Assembly: GCF_016725325.1 (NCBI RefSeq)
Contig: NZ_CP068083.1
Span: 124,001 to 188,000, forward strand
From: Sphingobacterium spiritivorum
Lineage (GTDB): Bacteria > Bacteroidota > Bacteroidia > Sphingobacteriales > Sphingobacteriaceae
Length of the DNA stretch: 64,000 nt
Direction of reading: 5' to 3'
Shown here: one piece after another, positions 56,121 to 64,000 of the stretch
Numbering within the stretch: the stretch's first letter is position 1
How the letters are laid out: the number at the start of each line of letters is the position of its first letter
Program-made: the position numbers and the translations under genes
The notes under the pieces: model-generated
Databases searched by the model: none
The model's input: the letters and a program-made list of their open reading frames with translations, nothing else
Told to the model about the DNA's origin: nothing

Positions 56121-59100
56121 ATGAAATTCAGACCTAATTCCGCTTTAAAGAAATCACTCTGGCTCCTTTGTGTCATGTGTATAATTTCTATAAAAAGTTT
56201 CGGGCAGACAAAAGTAACAAAAGGGAAAATTGTAGACTCCCGGACACAGGAAGCAATAGAAGGAGCAAGCATTCGCAACCTCAGTAACGGCAGGATAACA
56301 TCATCCGGTTCAAATGGGAGTTTCAGTATTCCAACCACTGGAAAAGATACGCTTCAGATAGCTTTTATCGGGTACCTAAGTACAAAAGTCGAAGCTTCAT
56401 CCCAGGAAGACCTTCTGGTAAATCTATCTGCTAATCAGGAATCTCTGGGAGAAGTAGTCGTGACTGCTTTGGGAATAAAAAAGGAAAAGCAGGCTATCGG
56501 TTATTCTGTACAGGAAGTCAAAGGCCAGGATATGGTCAAAGCCCGCGAACCCAATGCTATCGCAAATCTTGCAGGCCGGGTATCAGGATTGACCATCACA
56601 GCCAGCACCAATCTGTTTGGAGATCCGGGCATCACACTTCGTGGCCGGAGTAATGTACTTATCGTAGTAGATGGTATGCCTGTAAATACAGACTCCTGGA
56701 ATCTGAGTCCCGATGATATTGAGTCCTATTCTGTACTAAAAGGCGCAAATGCAGCCGCACTCTATGGCAGCAGAGGTCAGAACGGAGCAATTGTCATTAC
56801 CACCAAAAGAGCGAAATCAAATGACAAAGGTTTTCAGGTGGAATTTAATTCCAGTACACAGGTACAGACCGGATATAACGCTATTCCAAAAATTCAGACA
56901 GAATACGGCCCGGGAAGTAATTACGAATACGCTTTTAAAGATGGTCGCGGAGGTGGTGTAAATGATAATGATTACAATATCTGGGGTCCGCGCTTTGAAG
57001 GACAGCCTATCACACAGTATAATAGTCCGGTAGATCCGGCAACGGGGGAACTGATTCCCCTTCCATGGACAGCCAGAGGAAAAAATAATCTGACAAATTT
57101 TCTTGAAAACGGTATTTTAAGTACAAATAATCTTGCCCTTTCTACCAAAGGGGAAAATGGAGATATCCGGATTTCCATTTCTCAAATGTATCAGAAAGGA
57201 ACCACGCCAAATACCAAACTGGGCGGAACAAATGTCAGCGTATCCGGAGGGATAAATGCTGGTGAAAAATTACGTTTTGATGCCAGTATCAACTATAACA
57301 AACAGTACTCTCCAAACTATCCAAATTTAAGTTATGGCCCGCATAATCCTATCTATATCCTGACACTTTGGGGAGGTGCCGATTACGACATCAATGATCT
57401 TAAAAACTACTGGCAGCCAGGTAAAGAACAGGTACAACAGTACAACCGGGAATATACAATCTATGATAATCCATGGATGACAGCTTATGAAAATCTGCGT
57501 ACCTACGACAAAGACGACATATACGGGCATCTGACCATGAACTACAAACTGAGCAATAAATTGTCTGCCGGTGCCCGTACAAGTGTCAGCACATGGAACC
57601 GCAACCGAACCATCAAAATTCCTATTTCAGCAAACTTATACGGGTATGATATCGGAGGTAGCCGCGTTGGCGGATATCACGAGACATATGATACCTTTTG
57701 GGAAAATAATACGGAGGTGTCTCTAAAATATCAGGATCGCTTCCATGAAGATATAGGATTCAATGCCTCTTTATTCGGAAATCTGCGTACCGTAGGTGTA
57801 AAATCCTTATTTGCAAGGACAGACAGAGGTCTGACTGTGCCGGGTGTATACGATCTGAACAACTCGGTCATGCCTACCATCGCAAAAAATGACAGAGCCT
57901 CCAGACAGGTAGCCAGTGTATATGGATTTGCTGATATTGATTACAGAAATATGTTGTATCTGAGTCTGACGGGGCGAGTAGATAAGTCTTCGACTATGCC
58001 GCTTAAAAACAATACTTATTTTTATCCGTCCGCATCTCTGAGTGCTATAGTATCAGAAATGGTTGATCTTCCTGCTGTTATTTCATCTTTGAAAGTGAGA
58101 GGTGCTTATGCTGATGTGGCAAGTGATTTTGTCAATGAAACTGATCAATATAATATCTATAAACTACTCCCCTTTTACAGCAACTACGGACGATGGGCTA
58201 ATTCATACACAGGAGTAACCTATACGGATGTTCTTCCCAATCCTGATTTGGTTGCAGAGCGTGTACGTACATTTGAATTAGGTCTGGAAGCCCGCTTTTT
58301 CAATGGCCGCCTTGGCCTGGATGCTGCTGTATTCCGCAATCTGGAAGGTCCGCGTATTATTGAGCTTTCTACTTCCATCAGCAGCGGTGTCCGTGCCCGT
58401 CAGACCAATGGTCTGACCCTGCTTCGCAAAGGACTGGAAGTAAGTATCAACGGAACACCAGTCAAAAAAGAACATTTTTCCTGGGATCTCATCCTGAATG
58501 CATCGACTAATCATGCCTGGCTACATAATATAGATGGTGTACAGACCCGCTATGGCAACATACGTGTTGGAGAACGCTGGGACAGCTATTATGTTCGTGA
58601 TTTTCAAAAAGACAATCAGGGAAATCTGATTGTCGGCACCAATGGTCTGCCGGCTTACAACCCCTACCAGAGTAAAATCGGTTACAGCGACAACAACTTT
58701 GCGCTCAGTCTCAACAACAGCTTCCGATACAAAACCTTTGGACTAAGTTTTCTGGTAGACGGACGATTCGGAGGGTTGATAAATAACGTACAGGATGCAA
58801 AACAATGGGGATCGGGCACACATCCGGAGTCTGCAAACGAATACCGCTATAAAGACTGGCAAAACAGAGATGTGGATAGCTACAAAGGCAGCGTCATGAC
58901 CAACGGACAAAAGATAGTCAGTGGCCAGTTGAGTACCGATCAGGATGGTAACGTGATTTCGGACAGCCGCATATTTGCACCTAATGACATCCCGGTATTG
59001 TGGCAGAGCTGGGCAACGAACTACTACCAGTCGGGACCAGTGGCAGCCAAGGACAGAACCTTTGTCAAATTACGTGAGGTCGTCCTGAGTTACAACCTGC

Positions 59101-59288
59101 CGGCATCCTTCCTTCAAAGAAGTAAATTTTTCCGTTCGGCCTCTGTATCTCTTGTAGGACGTAACCTGCTTTATTTTACAGGTAAAGGCACAAAGAATAT
59201 GGATCTGGATCAATTCACAAGTGCAAGCTCGGATTATCAGACACCTTCTGTCAAAAGTTTTGGTTTGAACATCAATGCTACATTTTAA
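56121..59288 (+). CDS. SusC/RagA-family TonB-dependent outer-membrane transporter
   Basis: This is a complete 1055-residue nutrient importer of the outer membrane. It has a signal peptide (core LWLLCVMCIISIKSFG, cleaved before Q). A carboxypeptidase-regulatory-like domain lies at about 32-110 (KGKIVDSRTQEAIEGASIRN). The TonB-box/plug region is at about 112-235 (GEVVVTALGIKKEKQAIGYS, GITLRGRSNVLIVVDGMPVN, SYSVLKGANAAALYGSRGQN). A 22-strand-type barrel follows, ending in ..FGLNINATF with the terminal Phe. SusD follows after 28 bases. The substrate is unknown. The adjacent GH20 enzyme hints at amino-sugar glycans, and the phosphoesterase downstream hints at phosphorylated compounds. Confidence 0.95.
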   Translation: MKFRPNSALKKSLWLLCVMCIISIKSFGQTKVTKGKIVDSRTQEAIEGASIRNLSNGRITSSGSNGSFSIPTTGKDTLQIAFIGYLSTKVEASSQEDLLVNLSANQESLGEVVVTALGIKKEKQAIGYSVQEVKGQDMVKAREPNAIANLAGRVSGLTITASTNLFGDPGITLRGRSNVLIVVDGMPVNTDSWNLSPDDIESYSVLKGANAAALYGSRGQNGAIVITTKRAKSNDKGFQVEFNSSTQVQTGYNAIPKIQTEYGPGSNYEYAFKDGRGGGVNDNDYNIWGPRFEGQPITQYNSPVDPATGELIPLPWTARGKNNLTNFLENGILSTNNLALSTKGENGDIRISISQMYQKGTTPNTKLGGTNVSVSGGINAGEKLRFDASINYNKQYSPNYPNLSYGPHNPIYILTLWGGADYDINDLKNYWQPGKEQVQQYNREYTIYDNPWMTAYENLRTYDKDDIYGHLTMNYKLSNKLSAGARTSVSTWNRNRTIKIPISANLYGYDIGGSRVGGYHETYDTFWENNTEVSLKYQDRFHEDIGFNASLFGNLRTVGVKSLFARTDRGLTVPGVYDLNNSVMPTIAKNDRASRQVASVYGFADIDYRNMLYLSLTGRVDKSSTMPLKNNTYFYPSASLSAIVSEMVDLPAVISSLKVRGAYADVASDFVNETDQYNIYKLLPFYSNYGRWANSYTGVTYTDVLPNPDLVAERVRTFELGLEARFFNGRLGLDAAVFRNLEGPRIIELSTSISSGVRARQTNGLTLLRKGLEVSINGTPVKKEHFSWDLILNASTNHAWLHNIDGVQTRYGNIRVGERWDSYYVRDFQKDNQGNLIVGTNGLPAYNPYQSKIGYSDNNFALSLNNSFRYKTFGLSFLVDGRFGGLINNVQDAKQWGSGTHPESANEYRYKDWQNRDVDSYKGSVMTNGQKIVSGQLSTDQDGNVISDSRIFAPNDIPVLWQSWATNYYQSGPVAAKDRTFVKLREVVLSYNLPASFLQRSKFFRSASVSLVGRNLLYFTGKGTKNMDLDQFTSASSDYQTPSVKSFGLNINATF

Positions 59289-59316
59289 CTGAATAAAAGA
59301 TTAAAAGATTTTTGTT

Positions 59317-60807
59317 ATGAAAACATACAGCATATATACATTTCTCCTTCTTATGGGATGCATATCACTTAATTCCTGTCAGAAATTTGAGGATTTGCAG
59401 AAAGATCCGGCAGCAGTATACACACCTGCTCCAAAACTTATTATGACTTCTATCCTGATGCGGGCTCATGATGCTCCCTGGAGTGAAGACCATCGTCACA
59501 ATCAGTACATGACCCAAAACGAAGCTTACTACACCGGCCAAACCTATGGATGGACAACAGGCTCGTATGACAATCACTACAATATCCTTCGCGATGTCTA
59601 TCGTATGGAAAAGGAGGCGGTACAGAACGGGGACCGGGGAGGAATATATCTGACTATGGCCAAATTCTTCAAGGCATACTTTTATTACCGTGCGACATCT
59701 ATGTTTGGAGAAATCCCCATGAGTGAGGCTATGCAGGGAGAAAGCAACAACAATTTCTCTCCGAAGTATAATACACAGGAAGAAATCTTTGCCCAAATCC
59801 TGACATGGTTGGACGAAGCCAATACAGAACTGGCGAACAGTACTTTAGCCGGAAACAGTCTGGAAGGCGATTTTTTCTTTAATGGCAATCTGAATAAATG
59901 GCAAAAAACGGTAAATTCTTTCAAGTTGCGTGTATTGGTAAGTCTCAGTAAACGTGCTAATGATGCTCCTGCATTGCGTGTAAAAGAGCGTTTTGCGGAA
60001 CTGTTGAATAATCCTTCCAAATATCCGTTGATCCTGACAAACGAAGATAATTTTCAGTTGCTTTATAACAGTATCAATCCGTATCCGCTATGGCCGGCAG
60101 ATGGTATTATTATAAAACGTGATATTCGGAATACGTTAGGTGCGACATATGTCAATATCCTCCGGAATTCTAAAGATCCGAGACTGATGATTCAGGCGCT
60201 TCCGGCCTCAGGCATCACTGCTGATCCGGCAAATCCTTTCAACGTATATCAGGGTGGATCAACCGGTGATCTGCAGAGTACGCTTCTCCGGCAGGCAGGT
60301 GACGGCAAACTTTCGATGATAAATTTTGATTACTGGTTAAGTTCGCCTTCGGGTATTCCGTCTGTACAATTAGGTGCGTCAGAAGTACACTTTGCATTAG
60401 CAGAAGGGATCAACAGAGGTTGGGCTACGGGCGATGCCGCAGCACATTTTCAAGCCGGCATCCGCACATCCATGTCCTTTTACGGGGTTACTTCCGACAA
60501 AACAGAAGCATTCTTAAAAGCATATCCCTATGCCGGAAATACAACTACGGGACTTGATCAGATCCTCACACAAAAATACGTTGCCTTCTTTGAGAATTCA
60601 GGAAAACAAGCCTATTTCGAACAGCGACGTACAGGAATCCCGGTATTCAGTGTAGGACCTGCGAATGCAAATAATAACGAAATCCCAAAACGCTGGGCCT
60701 ACCCGACCACAGAATACAGCACAAACGAAGCAAATCTCAAAGAATCATTACAACGACAGTTCAAAGGATCAGATACACAGAATGATATCATGTGGATCAT
60801 CAAATAA
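59317..60807 (+). CDS. SusD/RagB-family nutrient-binding outer-membrane lipoprotein (SusD-like_2)
   Basis: This is the surface lipoprotein lid of the SusCD transporter. The 496 residues begin with a lipoprotein signal whose likely lipidated Cys is 21 (CISLNSCQKF; Cys15 is an alternative). FEDLQKDPAAVYTPAPKLIM and the YMTQNEAYYTG region point to the SusD-like_2 subfamily. Helical TPR-like pairs carry MAKFFKAYFYYRATSMFGEI, and the end has QKYVAFFENSGKQAYFEQRR with WAYPTTEYSTNEANLKESL. It is the partner of the SusC gene 28 bases upstream and is followed 26 bases later by the phosphoesterase. Confidence 0.94.
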   Translation: MKTYSIYTFLLLMGCISLNSCQKFEDLQKDPAAVYTPAPKLIMTSILMRAHDAPWSEDHRHNQYMTQNEAYYTGQTYGWTTGSYDNHYNILRDVYRMEKEAVQNGDRGGIYLTMAKFFKAYFYYRATSMFGEIPMSEAMQGESNNNFSPKYNTQEEIFAQILTWLDEANTELANSTLAGNSLEGDFFFNGNLNKWQKTVNSFKLRVLVSLSKRANDAPALRVKERFAELLNNPSKYPLILTNEDNFQLLYNSINPYPLWPADGIIIKRDIRNTLGATYVNILRNSKDPRLMIQALPASGITADPANPFNVYQGGSTGDLQSTLLRQAGDGKLSMINFDYWLSSPSGIPSVQLGASEVHFALAEGINRGWATGDAAAHFQAGIRTSMSFYGVTSDKTEAFLKAYPYAGNTTTGLDQILTQKYVAFFENSGKQAYFEQRRTGIPVFSVGPANANNNEIPKRWAYPTTEYSTNEANLKESLQRQFKGSDTQNDIMWIIK

Positions 60808-60833
60808 TAAATAGCTTTTAAAAGACAAAAAAA

Positions 60834-61787
60834 ATGGACATTCCAAGAAGAAAGTTTTTAAAAGGAGCAGGTATTCTTTCTGCATCCTCCGTTCTCGCAT
60901 TTTCAAATCTGACCGCTTATGCTCATGACAAGCAGAAGCGGAACATTAAACGCTCCTTACGTATTGCTCACCTGACGGATATTCATATACTCGATAAACC
61001 GGAAGTTAATAAAGCTGTTTCGGGTGTTTTTGCTCAGCTGCAGTCCATGAAGGATAAACCTGATTTTATTATCAACACAGGAGATAGCCTTATGGACATG
61101 AATAACCAGACCAAAGAACGGATAGACATATTATGGAAAGCCTGGGATCAGGCTGCAGCTACGCATTCTTTCAACGTAAAAAGTTGTCTGGGTAACCACG
61201 ATGTCTGGCATTTACCAAAGGATCATGCAGCATATGAACAGTCTTCAAAAGACCCGTTGTATGGTAAAAAATGGGCAATGACTAAATTAGGATTACCGCA
61301 ACCGTATTATTCTTTTGAACAGAAAGGCTGGAAATTTATCGCACTGGACAGCATACATTATAATCCGGAACAGGGTGGATATACTTTTGGTCAGGAACAA
61401 TTGGATTGGCTTAAAGAAGAATTAGCCCGGACTCCGGAAAAGACACCGGTATTACTATTCTCTCATGTTCCGATCATTTCAGTCACACCTCTCTTATATG
61501 CGGCACAACGTACACCTGTTCTCAAAATGGGTTTTCCGGGAGGAGATCAGCATGTAGATGTAATAGATGTAAAGTCTATTCTGAAACTACATCCTAATGT
61601 GCGTGTGGCATTAAGCGGTCATGTACATTATGTAGATCAGGTCTCCTATCTTGGTGTAAATTACTATTGTGGCGGTGCTGTTTCGGGCAACTGGTGGAAT
61701 GGTGTACTGGACGATTTTGCTCCGGCATATTCCATCCTTGATCTGTATGAAGACGGAAGCAGCCACTACGAAACTATTTATTATTAA
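60834..61787 (+). CDS. Tat-exported calcineurin-like metallophosphoesterase
   Basis: This is a two-metal phosphoesterase, probably periplasmic. The 317 residues start MDIPRRKFLKGAGILSASSV, a twin-arginine signal (RRKFLK) cleaved near AYAHD. All calcineurin-superfamily motifs are present: HLTDIHILD (Asp49, His51), NTGDSLMD, CLGNHDVWH, LLFSHVPII and LSGHVHYVD. The superfamily includes phosphodiesterases, nucleotidases and acid phosphatases, and the substrate is not evident. Position as third gene after SusC and SusD suggests it processes the imported ligand or acts on phosphorylated substrates at the cell surface or in the periplasm, which is inference. Confidence 0.92.
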   Translation: MDIPRRKFLKGAGILSASSVLAFSNLTAYAHDKQKRNIKRSLRIAHLTDIHILDKPEVNKAVSGVFAQLQSMKDKPDFIINTGDSLMDMNNQTKERIDILWKAWDQAAATHSFNVKSCLGNHDVWHLPKDHAAYEQSSKDPLYGKKWAMTKLGLPQPYYSFEQKGWKFIALDSIHYNPEQGGYTFGQEQLDWLKEELARTPEKTPVLLFSHVPIISVTPLLYAAQRTPVLKMGFPGGDQHVDVIDVKSILKLHPNVRVALSGHVHYVDQVSYLGVNYYCGGAVSGNWWNGVLDDFAPAYSILDLYEDGSSHYETIYY

Positions 61788-61789
61788 TC

Positions 61790-61844
61790 AAAAAACAGAA
61801 CAGCTGATTTCCAGAAGGATTTATACAGCTGTTCTGTTTTTTTT
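61790..61844. terminator. Bidirectional terminator between convergent genes
   Basis: AAAAACAGAACAGCTG (61791-61806) pairs with CAGCTGTTCTGTTTTT (61826-61841), giving an 11-bp GC-containing stem flanked by A- and T-runs. It serves the phosphoesterase operon on the plus strand and the oxidoreductase unit on the minus strand. Confidence 0.9.
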
Positions 61845-61863
61845 AATGACATTCTTCAGGCGA

Positions 61864-63306
61864 TTACAGCCTGGGAATCCGGATACCAAAAATATCCCGC
61901 AACGCCAGTCTGGCGGCATGGTAACCGCACATCCCGTGTACACCTCCGCCGGGAGGCGTAGAAGAGGAACAGATATAGACCTGTTTTAAAGACGTTCTGT
62001 AAGGAGAAAGACTTAATACTGGACGGGTATACAGCTGGCGGATATCAATAATACCTCCGTTGATGTCCCCTCCTATATAATTAGGATTGTATGTTTCCAT
62101 AGCTTGTGTATCCATGATATTTCTGGCTAAAATCCGGTCTTTGAATCCGGGAGCAAAGCGTTCGATCTGATTCTCCATTTGTCGGCTCATATCCTGTGTC
62201 GAACCATTTGGCACATGGCAGTAAGCCCATACCGCCTGCTTACCTTCCGGCACCCGACCTGTATCAAAGCGGCTTTGCTGAGCAAGCAGTACAAAGGGAG
62301 TTTCGACATGTTGCCCTTTGGATGTTTTCCATTCTCCTTCTGCGATTTCTTCGAATGTATTCCCCAGATGTACGGTACCCGCAGATCTGGCATCTGCAGA
62401 CCGAAAAGGAACAGGACCATCCAGAGCCCAGTCCATTTTGAATACTCCCATTCCATACCGGTATTTTTTCAATTGATTGCTGTATGATTTTTTCAGTCTG
62501 TTTCCGGCTATCTTGTCCAGTTGACGGGGAGTAACATCGAACAGAGCCACTTTATGAGGAGGTAAATCATCCAGATCTTCTATCCACACACCTGTCTGGA
62601 TTTCACCACCCAGCGCAACAAAACAGGCAGCCAGTGCATCCGCTATAGCTTGTGATCCTCCCCGTGGTATAGGCCAGCCTTTGCGGTGTCCGACAGCTAA
62701 CAACATTAACCCAACAGCAGAAGATGCCAAATTATTTAAAGGCTGGATGGCATGAGCTGCCATTCCGGCCCACAAGGCTCTGGTCTTGGGATTCTGAAAT
62801 CTACTGACCAGAAGGTCTGCCGGTTGTAATGCATAACGTCCGAACTTGGCCATCAGCAAGGGATTCTTGGGAAAACGCAAGGGTCCCATACTATCACTGG
62901 CCAGTGCTTCCCAATGATCGGCAAAAGGCCCGATCAGAGAACGGTAACGTTCAGCATCATGACCCAGCGCTTCTGCTGTATCGGTCAGTGACCGGGATAA
63001 AAAGGCTGCACTGCCATCATCAAAAGGATGTGCTGCAGCTAAAGGAGCATGAATGAATTCCAGACCGAAATCTGCCAAAGGTAAAGTCGCAAAAAACGGA
63101 GAACCCAAAGCCATAGGATGAATGGCAGAACATACATCATGCGCATATCCAGGCAATGTTAGCTCCAGTGTACGCATTCCACCCCCTACTGTATCTTTAC
63201 CTTCTATCAATAATACTGATAATCCTTGCTGCTGAAGCGTAATGGCAGCTGCGAGACCATTAGGTCCAGCCCCTACTATTACAGCATCATACTGGGTTTT
63301 CTTCAT
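61864..63306 (-). CDS. Phytoene-desaturase-like NAD(P)/FAD-dependent oxidoreductase
   Basis: This is a 480-residue flavoprotein of the CrtI/amine-oxidase superfamily. The N-terminal Rossmann motif is YDAVIVGAGPNGLAAAITLQ, followed by LIEGKDTVGGGMRT. PRGGSQAIADALAACFVALG is the second conserved segment. The C-terminal FAD-contact region is YICSSSTPPGGGVHGMCGYH, with GGDINGGIIDIRQLYTRPVL before it. These features match the group close to human PYROXD2 more than true carotenoid desaturases, and no carotenoid genes are adjacent. The reaction is unknown. It lies 8 bases downstream of the rhodanese protein gene, so the two are probably co-transcribed, and ends near the bidirectional terminator. Confidence 0.85.
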   Translation of the reverse strand: MKKTQYDAVIVGAGPNGLAAAITLQQQGLSVLLIEGKDTVGGGMRTLELTLPGYAHDVCSAIHPMALGSPFFATLPLADFGLEFIHAPLAAAHPFDDGSAAFLSRSLTDTAEALGHDAERYRSLIGPFADHWEALASDSMGPLRFPKNPLLMAKFGRYALQPADLLVSRFQNPKTRALWAGMAAHAIQPLNNLASSAVGLMLLAVGHRKGWPIPRGGSQAIADALAACFVALGGEIQTGVWIEDLDDLPPHKVALFDVTPRQLDKIAGNRLKKSYSNQLKKYRYGMGVFKMDWALDGPVPFRSADARSAGTVHLGNTFEEIAEGEWKTSKGQHVETPFVLLAQQSRFDTGRVPEGKQAVWAYCHVPNGSTQDMSRQMENQIERFAPGFKDRILARNIMDTQAMETYNPNYIGGDINGGIIDIRQLYTRPVLSLSPYRTSLKQVYICSSSTPPGGGVHGMCGYHAARLALRDIFGIRIPRL

Positions 63307-63314
63307 TTCAACAG

Positions 63315-64000
63315 TTATTGAGGTTTTGTATTCTTAATAGCCGGTCCAAAATCGTAGACAACTGTATTTTGCCAGGCTTTCCGCAACAAACTTGAACCTA
63401 TAGCAGACCGGTATCCGGAAGCACAATGAACTACAATAGGTTTATCCGTTTGAATTTCAGCGATACGCTTCCGCAAATCAGGCAAAGGGATATTGATCGC
63501 ATGCTTAAAAATACGGTTTTTACGGACTTCATTTTCGTTTCGGACATCAATAATGTAATAATTTTCCGGATGTGCGGTTACATCGTTTACCACGATGGAT
63601 GGAGGACCTTCCAGCTGACGGTCATACCGCAATGCCCCTGAAACCTGTCCCTCATACCCGATCTTGGCGATCTGCCGAAGTCTTTGCTGCAAACGATCTT
63701 CATTTTCAGCCAACAGATAAAACTGTTCACCAGGTAGTATAACTGTACCCAGCCAGGTTTCAAACTTACCTTCCCCCGGTATCAGGATAGCATTTTTAAC
63801 ATAAGATGAGGCCGTATATTTCTGAGGCCTTGTATCCAGAATCAACGTATCCTCCGGAAGTGCAGCATTAGCAGACAGTATTTTTATAGCTGACAAACGT
63901 TCCTCCAGATTCGAAGCCCCCTTCAGATTAAGATGCACATCAAATGTAAAGTATGCAGGGACAAACCCAAGATCTGCCAATATCCAGGAGACAAATTCTT
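63315..64000 (-). CDS. C-terminal part of an MBL-fold/rhodanese protein (cut by window end)
   Basis: The reading frame is open to base 64000. The residues before the TTG at 63980 (EFVSWI) continue the protein, so that TTG is not the real start. What is visible is the tail typical of metallo-beta-lactamase-fold hydrolases (persulfide dioxygenase-like) fused to two rhodanese domains. The first domain, around LILDTRPQKYTASSYVKNAI, has lost its catalytic Cys loop (FYLLAENEDRL in that place). The second (YYIIDVRNENEVRKNRIFKH) has an intact active-site loop CASGYRSA. Such proteins are thought to act in sulfide/persulfide metabolism. The hydrolase domain itself is outside the window, so its presence is inference from the family layout. 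Confidence 0.82.
   Translation of the reverse strand, partial: EFVSWILADLGFVPAYFTFDVHLNLKGASNLEERLSAIKILSANAALPEDTLILDTRPQKYTASSYVKNAILIPGEGKFETWLGTVILPGEQFYLLAENEDRLQQRLRQIAKIGYEGQVSGALRYDRQLEGPPSIVVNDVTAHPENYYIIDVRNENEVRKNRIFKHAINIPLPDLRKRIAEIQTDKPIVVHCASGYRSAIGSSLLRKAWQNTVVYDFGPAIKNTKPQ

Noticed and set aside
61864..63306. Carotenoid phytoene desaturase (crtI)
   Set aside because: The FAD and C-terminal motifs fit the PYROXD2-like group better, and no phytoene synthase or other carotenoid gene lies nearby.
63978..63980. TTG as the start codon of the rhodanese protein
   Set aside because: The frame is open upstream to the window edge, and the upstream residues (EFVSWI) continue the family sequence.

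Overview
The window reads as a chromosomal segment of a Bacteroidota bacterium, most likely family Sphingobacteriaceae (Sphingobacterium/Pedobacter-like). The reasons are SusC/SusD outer-membrane pairs, type IX secretion system (T9SS) type-B C-terminal domains, PorP/SprF-family proteins, Bacteroidota-type promoters (TAnnTTTG, for example directly before queE) and AT-rich intergenic DNA. I saw no tRNA, rRNA, CRISPR array, insertion sequence or phage gene. The genus is inference.

Layout. (1) 1-4280: the 5' part of a SusC-like receptor and a pectin-lyase-fold lipoprotein, both on the minus strand. They look like part of a polysaccharide utilisation locus with LacI-type palindromes in its intergenic DNA. 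(2) 4281-21870, minus strand except queE: a 1206-aa T9SS type-B surface protein, then queE on the plus strand, then cassette A, made of a 3278-aa repetitive adhesin, a PorP/SprF protein and an OmpA-family protein. (3) 22464-28989, minus: three AraC-type regulators with membrane-anchored N-termini, then a KefC-like antiporter with its KefG-like flavoprotein. (4) 29173-46704, minus: cassette B, a paralogous copy of the adhesin-PorP/SprF-OmpA layout, whose adhesin has 4834 residues. (5) 47393-53274, plus: a complete RND efflux operon (MFP, RND pump, outer-membrane factor). (6) 53495-61787, plus: a GH20 beta-N-acetylhexosaminidase, a SusC/SusD pair and a Tat-exported metallophosphoesterase. (7) 61864-64000, minus: a phytoene-desaturase-like FAD oxidoreductase and a rhodanese-containing protein cut by the window end.

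The most notable content is the pair of giant-adhesin cassettes. Each encodes a huge secreted protein ending in a type-B sorting domain, immediately followed by the PorP/SprF protein expected to serve its secretion or anchoring, and then a TPR/beta-propeller/OmpA protein expected to tie the assembly to peptidoglycan. This is the Flavobacterium SprB-SprF arrangement with an added OmpA subunit, present twice. The adhesins carry very regular internal DNA repeats: nine units of 369 bp, seven of 291 bp and thirteen of 306-309 bp. Mosaic differences between units point to recent amplification and gene conversion, so these genes may vary in length between strains. The 1206-aa protein and the 3278-aa adhesin share an N-terminal module of about 500 residues that I cannot assign to a named family.
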